From: Haemonchus contortus
Taxonomy: Eukaryota > Nematoda > Chromadorea > Rhabditida > Trichostrongylidae
Direction: 5' to 3'
DNA length: 64,000 nucleotides
NCBI GenBank assembly: GCA_000469685.2
Contig: LS997563.1
Location: 19,523,757 to 19,587,756 of the forward strand
Part shown: one piece after another, positions 57,846-64,000 of the stretch
Position numbering within the stretch: position 1 is the first letter of the stretch
Layout of the letters: every line of letters begins with the position of its first letter
Made by a program: the position numbers and the translations under genes
The notes under the pieces: model-generated
Told to the model about the DNA's origin: nothing
The model's database searches: none
The model's input: the letters and a program-made list of their open reading frames with translations, nothing else

Positions 57846-59284
57846 CATAAAAAGGAAAATGGCAAACGAATTATTGTGGTTTGCAGCTAATGTAAACAAT
57901 CAAGTGAACCTAGCCCACTGAAGGAGCCAATGTCCATATAAACATCGATAGCATCATAAAAAACGATTAAAACAATTTTTGGGACTGCAGTCCCTTTTAG
58001 GCGGCAAGGCTGGTTGTGTTTCTATTAAGTTCACCGCTTATGTGGTCAAGCACGTCAAATTAGGCGAATAAGTAAATAAATTATAAATAATAAACAATAG
58101 ATAAACAAGTGATACATTTTAGTCGTTGCAGACGTGCACTTATTTGTGAAGGTAGAACCTGTAGAAAAGCTCGTGTCTTCATCGTAAAGGATAAGCGCGT
58201 TGTACAGAAAACACCAACCTGTGTTTGACACCTCGCCAGGACGGAGCCTTTCACCCACCATTCATCTCCCTCATGGTAGGTGTGCTATGTAAACATATTC
58301 CGAAGAGGAGGGGAGTGGGGATGGTTCTTATTTGAGGCATGTGCACGAGGCTCTCATAGTGCTCTACAAAGGATTGAGTGTAGCTGAATTCAATTGAGCT
58401 TCCTCCTGAAGTCGGCTGGTGCTCTTCGTGGATGAGAAGATCCTGACTTCTTCCTATGATTTAATACCTAGTATGGCACATACCAAAGCGAATAAGCAAC
58501 TGTCAATTGCTGGATCCTTTATATGCTTTCATCATCAACACCAAACTCCCGTACTACTTGCCGCTACACTCCGGCAAAGGTCCACATAGCATCTCAAAGG
58601 CTGCTCTCTCAAAGAGCTGAGAAACCTCTCCTTGATGAGCTTTGTACCTCTGCCCACACTTCGGATCATTTCATTCATCTACTGCAGATCTTTTGGGATC
58701 ATCCTAGGTACCTTCAGGTTGTCCTGAAGAAGGGCCTAAGCCCAAATGGTTGTCATACGGGAAGGTTACTTGACCGCATTGGCCGTTCGAGATGAAATGT
58801 CTACCTACCGCAGTAAATGTTTTCAAACGCTAACCTCAAATCCACTCTCCAATTTCACCCATCCATCTTTCTGACTCGATAAAAAATCATCACGTCCCAC
58901 CTTAAACAATGAGATACAGTTTTGTTGAAGCTAGGGAAACAACCAACATTTATTTTACCGTAGGTCTGTGAACAAATCATTTGTCACCTCTCATTATTCC
59001 CAAAGTACTTATGAAAGCTAAACCTGTTTCTATTAGATAAATCAGACTGTAGTCTTGCGTAAACGGCAGTTTTCCGATCGAACCGTTTGTCATCGATGTG
59101 GGACTTTTTCCTATACATTATGCCCGTCCTATTGGAGAAACCCCAATTAGAGACAATAGGATTCGAAATCTAAGGGAGACTACCATTTAAAAAGTGAAAG
59201 AATGAAAGCAAACACTGCGATTAGATTCTGGCGACACTGCGATCGCGCTCGCGCATGGGTAGGACCTTTCGAAGAAGGTTCGAT
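57846..59284. other. No supported gene
   Basis: AT-rich sequence after the interrupted SINE. The plus frame at 58523-58795 has no recognisable features. Confidence 0.45.
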
Positions 59285-59545
59285 GGACCTAAGCGGTCAG
59301 CTTCGCTCCCTTCTATCTTACACACATGATCACGGGTTCGGGTCCTGTATCGATATCCGCTAGACCAACCTCCTTCCACCCATCCCTCCGGGGTAGGTTG
59401 ATTGGTACCAGACTGGTCTGTGAGGATAAAAGCACTACCGACTTGTATATCGGTGGCCACCGGAAGTCAGTGTATAAGCTACACAGGCACTCAATACGCT
59501 TCTATCCTGAATGAAAGTCGAAGGCGGGGCACATCCCTCATACGG
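59285..59545 (+). repeat. tRNA-derived SINE copy, near full length, plus
   Basis: B box GGGTTCGGGTCCTG, body CCATCCCTCCGGGGTAGGTT, then CAGACTGGTCTGTGAGGATA and TATATCGGTGGCCACCGGAA, tail ATGAAAGTCGAAGGCGGGGC then ACATCCCTC. The A-box segment is less conserved. The frames at 59221-59584 are readings through this repeat. Confidence 0.8.
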
Positions 59546-61357
59546 ATTGATAGACACCAAAAGACTTTACTCTTGATCCGGTAACCATGTACAGTGAAAG
59601 GTAATGCGGGCGACAAGGTGTGCTTTTCACTGAGAAGCAAACACGATGAAAGATTAGACGAGAACCTGTCCAACATACAAACCTCCCATGCTACCCATTC
59701 CAAATCGCTTCGTTGCTTCACAATTCTAAAGCTTCGGCAAAAATTTCACAACAAACTAATTTAATTTTTTTTGTTGGTTAAAATGAATAAATAAAAACAT
59801 ATGAACATATGGTTGTTCAATTAGCAAGACAGGATCCCACTAGAAAAGCTAGAAACTGAAAGAGTTTCTGAGCTCGACAGGTCAGAAGCCAAACAGCGGG
59901 CGCGCCATGCGGGCGACTCTTCAACAGTAACAGAAAATTTTAATGAGTACTTGTCCTAAACTGATGGGCAGTAGGTGATAGTAGGCTCTGAGAAGAATCC
60001 GATTTATAGCAGATGGAAAAGCCAGGAAGAACACACATATAAATCACAGGTTTTTCCATAGAACATCTCTGTGGGAAACCAGCTGTTCATCAGATTAGGC
60101 GTCTATAGCAGCAAACAATAATGATGTACAGTTCTTAGTCATTGTGGATGTGTGGGAGAGTCGGGCGTGTGAGCAATTAGGCGATAAGCTGGCTAGAATA
60201 GCCTGGAGCATGGCATCAGGAAGTTTCCATCGAAAATCGAATAGAAGGACAGAGTGGGAAAGGAAGGAGGCAATTGGTAAGAAATAAGAAATCGCATCGT
60301 TCCAATCGCATAAGGATCAAGTTCCCCATTGTCCAGGGCAAACATTCTGGATCTCATCCGGTACGATAACAACAATAATGTAAAGCCGGCCAGCTATGGA
60401 CCGGATCATGTTTAGGTGCAATTTTGAATGAAACCTGACTGGGGAGGAGCGGAGGAAATAGGATTTTTTGGGGCTTTTGCTCACTCCTCGTGGAATGAAC
60501 ACTTCACCCTCCTACGAAGAAAATTCCAGTGCTCCTCCATGAAGAAGAATCATGGTATCACAGAATTAGTTGTATAAAACTCCTTCATATTTGGTTTAGG
60601 ACCATTTCCATTACCACGTAAATAATAAATAAACAATCAGAGGGTTATGACAAAGTTACTCAATAAAGTTAGGTCTAGGTGGGATTCGAAAGGCCGTATG
60701 GCTTTAGAAACGTCACCAGCGCGGCTCTGAAATAGGCCCGTAAACACTGACTTTGTACGAAACAGGTACGAGGAATTTTTTGAATTGTACGTGCTTAACA
60801 AGGCCCATGTTTGCGTAGCCTTTTTGTCAGCCTTCCGTTGTTGAATCGAGCGTAAATAAATGTCGACGTCGCTACAAAAATGGAAGGATGTCGCAATTGG
60901 AATTGTTTTTGGTTTGCTTACATTGGGCTAGCAAAGACACGTAGAACAACCACTAAAAGAGGGCCAAGTAATAGCCAAAACTTCGAGATTTATCGGGACT
61001 GGAAGTCGAATCCAGTCTTCCCGAACGCCACACCTATCCATCACACTGTCCACACCCTATGCGTCGTGCTTAAGCTCCATGGCATATCCATCATAGCTTA
61101 TCAGCAACCACAAGCATACCGTGATAAGCCAGTTAGGTAATATCGGGATTCCCAGATAAGAATCTGATAGTTTTCGTCCGCAAACTGGCTAGCAGATGTA
61201 AGCCAGAGACGGATGAAATCGCGTTATTGCCATTCATCTCCTACATCATAATCTCTCCCTTCTTCTTCTTCTTCTTCTTCTAATCATAACTGAAACCGCT
61301 TGGAACTGCTTTTCTTCATCTTCTCCGAATCTATTGCTGTTCTTCTAATTTCGATAG
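59546..61357. other. No confident gene
   Basis: An ATG at 60860 opens a short frame with a hydrophobic end (MSTSLQKWKDVAIGIVFGLL) that could be a first exon leading to a signal anchor, but no splice-linked partner is established. A TTC microsatellite lies at about 61259-61281. Confidence 0.35.
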
Positions 61358-61552
61358 CGCATATGGCTCAATGAAAACCCAGTGTGCTACATGGAACGAC
61401 TGATTGGTCTGATCGAGTCGAGTCGCGCGGATCACATTCCCATCGTTAGTGCGATGGTGCGGATATGGCCCACGGATTTTTATGCGATGGCGTGTGGAAC
61501 AGGTTCATTTGCATTCATCTATACAAAGGGATGGGGAAAAAGTATTCAATAG
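61358..61552 (+). other. Exon-like open frame, family unknown
   Basis: After a possible 3' splice site (TTTCGATAG) a 64-codon frame without ATG reads IWLNENPVCYMERLIGLIES, then ADHIPIVSAMVRIWPTDFYA, and stops at TAG 61550-61552. Composition is protein-like (Trp, Met, Tyr, balanced charge). I do not recognise a family. It may be a terminal exon. Confidence 0.35.
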
Positions 61553-64000
61553 GTGGGGTTCTAAAAGTTTGTCATCGGAGAGTTGTGAATATGTAAAACC
61601 GGAACCCTTTGAATAATCTGGTATGACAGCTATGACCGCCGTGTCTACTTTTGGATTCTTGCTTGGGTGGTGTTTGCAGAGAGCAGTCGACGGATGTTTT
61701 GTTAGGTTTAGCTCAGATGGCTTCTTCGGACTCTAGTGACCAAGTCTGTTTATTGTTTGTATTGTATTTGATTCGAGCATTCTACGGTAACAGAAAACAT
61801 CTGGCTCCTCGTTTACTTTTTCGATTCTGCTGACGCCTCCTGTCCTGATTCACACCTCAGAGACTAGGTGGCCAGATGAGCATTCGGTTAGCGCCATTCA
61901 ACACGTTGTGGGAAAAAGACAACGCTTGGAGTTTTTCAGAACGAGCAAATGGCAAATGAAGGGGGAGATCCAGAGTTTTGAGCTCCGCATATGGACCAAA
62001 AGCTTGGGCTCTACCGGAAAGACCAAATGGGATGGCCATTACCGGTTGGCTACTGACAGTACCCATCGAGAATTCAAAGGCACAGTTCACAACGATTCAT
62101 TTTTGAGATACCTTTTCTGAGTTGAAAAGCTGAAGTTCTAATGTAGAGTAGTGCATACTTCGAGAAAAACCAGGCTTTCTTGAAGTAGTGGAGATAGAGT
62201 TTGTACGAGATTACCACGACAATATGGCATGGAAGGGGTATTGGGGGGAGATTACAATTGTTGCATCTGCACAAAGAGGCGAATACATCAAGTCAAAATT
62301 GTTCGAAACTGCCTTGTTCTGCCATCATGGATATGACGAGTTGTTTAAGCTTCCAACATGGGAGTCCCTTGAGATTATGCAGCCTCTACAACGCCGTTGA
62401 AACTTCCGCTGTGGGAGTGGCGGCATTCATACAATACAATGTCTTGACCCTTGTTGTGCCCTATCCAGGGCGTTACTCGACCGGACATCGGCACCTATGG
62501 TATCGAATTCATCATATGGGAAAATCTCAGAAACCATTTTTTTTTGTGTAGTGAGCCTTTAAACGGGTACCATTCTTGCAGTTATCCTGATGTCAGACCT
62601 TTCCACGGAAGCTCTCGACGGGAAAGCTGATTTGGTTTGTGCCTCTTGAGCAAAGATCGTGTGCTGGGTCACATTTATTTTATTTTATTTTGATGCATGC
62701 AGCGGTGCGCTATAACAATACAGTGAAGTGAAGTAAAACATCAACGACATAATCGAGTCAACCTTACATCGGTTGGTCAAGATTTCTCAGTCTAATAGAA
62801 AATTAGTTACGCTCAAGATCCGGCGGATGACACTCAGTAGGTGGATAGCGCTAGGGATAACACCACTCCAAGAGAGCATGGAATATGTATATTTTCATAG
62901 GGTCTCGACATGGAAAAATGAAGTTACTATTGTTCATTCAAGCAAATCCATGAAAGAGAAGAAAGGCGATACGGTAATCCTCTACCTTCCGTAAAAATGC
63001 AGGCAACATTAAGAAACTACCTCTGATTTCTTTCTCGCTTCAGAACCTACCGTAACTTGCTACAATTATAAGAACGTACAAAATCTGTTAACTGAAGTAT
63101 AATTTATTGCATAGAGTTAGGCGTTTTACCTAGAAACTGAACTGTCATACAGTTGAGTGAGGAACAAGAACATGCACCGCAGATATAGCCAGGAAAGTGA
63201 GAAAAGCTTTTTTTCGAAATGGCGCCAGACAGAAAGTGTGACCTGCCGGACGGGTCGGTTTCACAGCAGCTGATCGACTGTCCGTGGTTTCCTGGGCCAC
63301 GCCCCTGAGCTGAACCACTCCCCAATCGTCGGCGGTCTTTTTCTGACCTCAATACCATCTGGAAGGCTTAGCATTGCGTCGTTGGTCGCTGTTGTTGAAT
63401 CTGCTAAGACCTTGAGAGTGCACCAGTGATTGCGGACCTCGTTTGACCACACCTTTTCAACGCGCGAACGCCGAGACACGTTTCCGTTCGGAGCATCTAA
63501 TGAAATCAAGATTCGGGAGGGTTATCGGTGAATTCTGAACGCCGAGGATCTAGCGCTCTAGGTTTTTGTTGGGCGAACTCGATCAGCTTCATCAGGGATC
63601 CAGAAGGATCCAATTTTCCTTAATTTCGGTACTTCCTCGTGTGTTCCAAATCTTTCAATATATATGAGGTAGGGAGAGAGGTAAAGACAAACTTTATCAC
63701 GATTAGCCTATACCGCTCAGTAGCCAGTCAGGCTGAGCCTACTCTCTCATAGCTGTTGAGACACGAGCAGATCGTCGGGCCTTAATCAGAACATGGAACC
63801 ACGGGTAATTTTTCCTGGGGGGTATGACATCACCGAATTCCTGGCAGTGTCCGCAATACCGGAGCTTTTCAAGAGATCTATTTGATTTCGTTTCTTTCCA
63901 CTCATGGATCTATTTGATTTCGTTTCTTTCCACTCATGAAAAAAAAAACAGTCACGGGGTGACGGAAAACGTAGTTCATGTGGGAGAGGCCTAATATTTC
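61553..64000. other. No supported gene
   Basis: Frames near 62188-62560 and 63104-63509 overlap on both strands and could not be tied to any family. A 32-bp perfect tandem duplication lies at 63875-63938. Confidence 0.4.
63875..63938 (+). repeat. Perfect 32-bp tandem duplication
   Basis: The unit GATCTATTTGATTTCGTTTC followed by TTTCCACTCATG is present twice without mismatch (63875-63906 and 63907-63938), followed by a run of A. A very recent slippage event or an assembly duplication. Confidence 0.9.

Noticed and set aside
1..64000. CRISPR arrays, bacterial operons, phage or defence systems
   Set aside because: No regularly spaced identical repeats, no ribosome-binding-site-led gene clusters; spliced genes and eukaryotic transposons show the DNA is from an animal nucleus.

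Overview
The window looks like chromosomal DNA of a nematode, most likely a strongylid (hookworm-type) worm. Signs are short exons separated by AT-rich introns whose 3' splice sites read TTTCAG or close to it, no bacterial gene packing, and a heavy load of Tc1/mariner transposons, MITEs and a tRNA-derived SINE. Species assignment is inference. No rRNA, canonical tRNA gene, CRISPR array or bacterial operon is visible. Most long open frames are chance frames or readings through inverted repeats.

Two multi-exon genes can be rebuilt from splice sites and reading phase. The first (plus strand, about 14.8-25.0 kb) has twelve phase-compatible exons encoding about 541 residues of a multi-pass membrane protein (roughly ten or more hydrophobic segments). 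Its family is not certain; a STRA6/retinol-receptor-like architecture is a tentative idea. The second (minus strand, 41.5 to 28.7 kb) is an alpha-arrestin (arrestin domain-containing, ARRDC/arrd) gene. It shows a recognisable N-domain exon, C-domain exons and a tail with two PPxY motifs (PPPY and PPQY). It carries one frame break in the C-domain exon, and its long introns are loaded with transposons.

Mobile DNA dominates the rest. There is a Tc3-like element (25565-27159, decayed transposase) and a cecropia/Hsmar1-type mariner (34558-35835) whose transposase has one nonsense codon and an Asp-to-Glu change at the third catalytic position. A second, more decayed mariner lies at 39943-41195. Two copies of a roughly 525-bp CAGT-ended MITE lie at 30883 and 57293. 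A SINE of about 270 bp with pol III A/B boxes is present in at least fifteen copies.

The most striking structure is a nest at 8.5-12.85 kb. A SINE is split by a 4,042-bp foldback element (8726-12767) with arms of about 1.23 kb and TA flanks. One arm of that element is in turn split by a 559-bp TTAA-flanked MITE (11094-11652) whose empty site survives in the other arm. A second nest (MITE in SINE) lies at 57.05-57.85 kb, and the same SINE copy carries a perfect 18-bp hairpin that looks like a replication template switch.
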